Of a stretch of DNA of 64,000 bases, positions 63,955 through 64,000 are shown piece by piece. The stretch is from Melanocharis versteri (taxonomy: Eukaryota > Chordata > Aves > Passeriformes > Melanocharitidae), in NCBI GenBank assembly GCA_013397845.1, contig VZTG01005155.1, forward strand, positions 242,907 to 306,906, given 5' to 3'. How positions within the stretch are numbered: the stretch's first letter is position 1; each line of letters begins with the position of its first letter. The translations under genes and the position numbers were made by a program. The notes beneath the pieces were generated by a model. It was not told where the DNA came from and did not search any database. It saw only the letters and a list, made by a program, of their open reading frames with translations.

Positions 63955-64000
63955 TCTGTGGTTACAGGTTGGACTCGCTGATCTTAAAAGTCTTTTCCAA
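63955..64000 (+). mobile_element. CR1 LINE tail cut by window edge
   Basis: Forward GTTGGACTCGCTGATCTTAA then GTCTTTTCCAA, in an MMUT intron. Confidence 0.65.

Overview
The window is avian nuclear DNA, most likely from a neognath bird and possibly a songbird. It holds single-copy vertebrate genes with GT-AG introns and two CpG-island promoters. More than twenty dispersed fragments of the bird LINE family CR1 are present, most of them 5'-truncated. I see no bacterial, phage or organellar sequence.

Four protein-coding genes are visible. (1) CDC5L lies on the minus strand from 26479 leftward. Fourteen coding exons, about 698 residues, are in the window and the last roughly 105 residues lie off the left edge. 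(2) A large C2H2 zinc-finger gene of unresolved orthology lies on the minus strand (30323-34529, three coding exons, 16 finger positions). Its main exon carries an apparent one-base deletion between 30583 and 30584. (3) A neuropsin-family opsin lies on the plus strand (52632-57870, four exons, 348 residues), best read as OPN5L2. (4) The last three exons of MMUT, mitochondrial methylmalonyl-CoA mutase, lie on the minus strand (61549-63344). They carry the cobalamin-binding domain, and the rest of the gene is off the right edge.

Layout: 1-8892 is the long 3' intron of CDC5L. 8893-26479 holds CDC5L exons 14 to 1. 26150-26880 is its CpG-island promoter. 26480-30322 is a short intergenic or 3' UTR zone. 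30323-34529 is the zinc-finger gene and 34240-34660 its CpG island. 34660-52631 is an 18 kb gene-poor stretch rich in CR1. 52632-57870 is the opsin gene, with CR1 in its introns. 57871-61548 is the convergent gap between the opsin and MMUT.

The genes do not form a pathway. CDC5L acts in the spliceosome, the zinc-finger protein probably in transcription, the opsin in light sensing and MMUT in propionate metabolism. The most noteworthy points are the single-base frameshift inside an otherwise intact zinc-finger array, a thrice-repeated three-finger module in that protein, the opsin's residue pattern, and matching NRF1-type palindromes in both CpG islands. I found no convincing evidence of a wholly new biological system.
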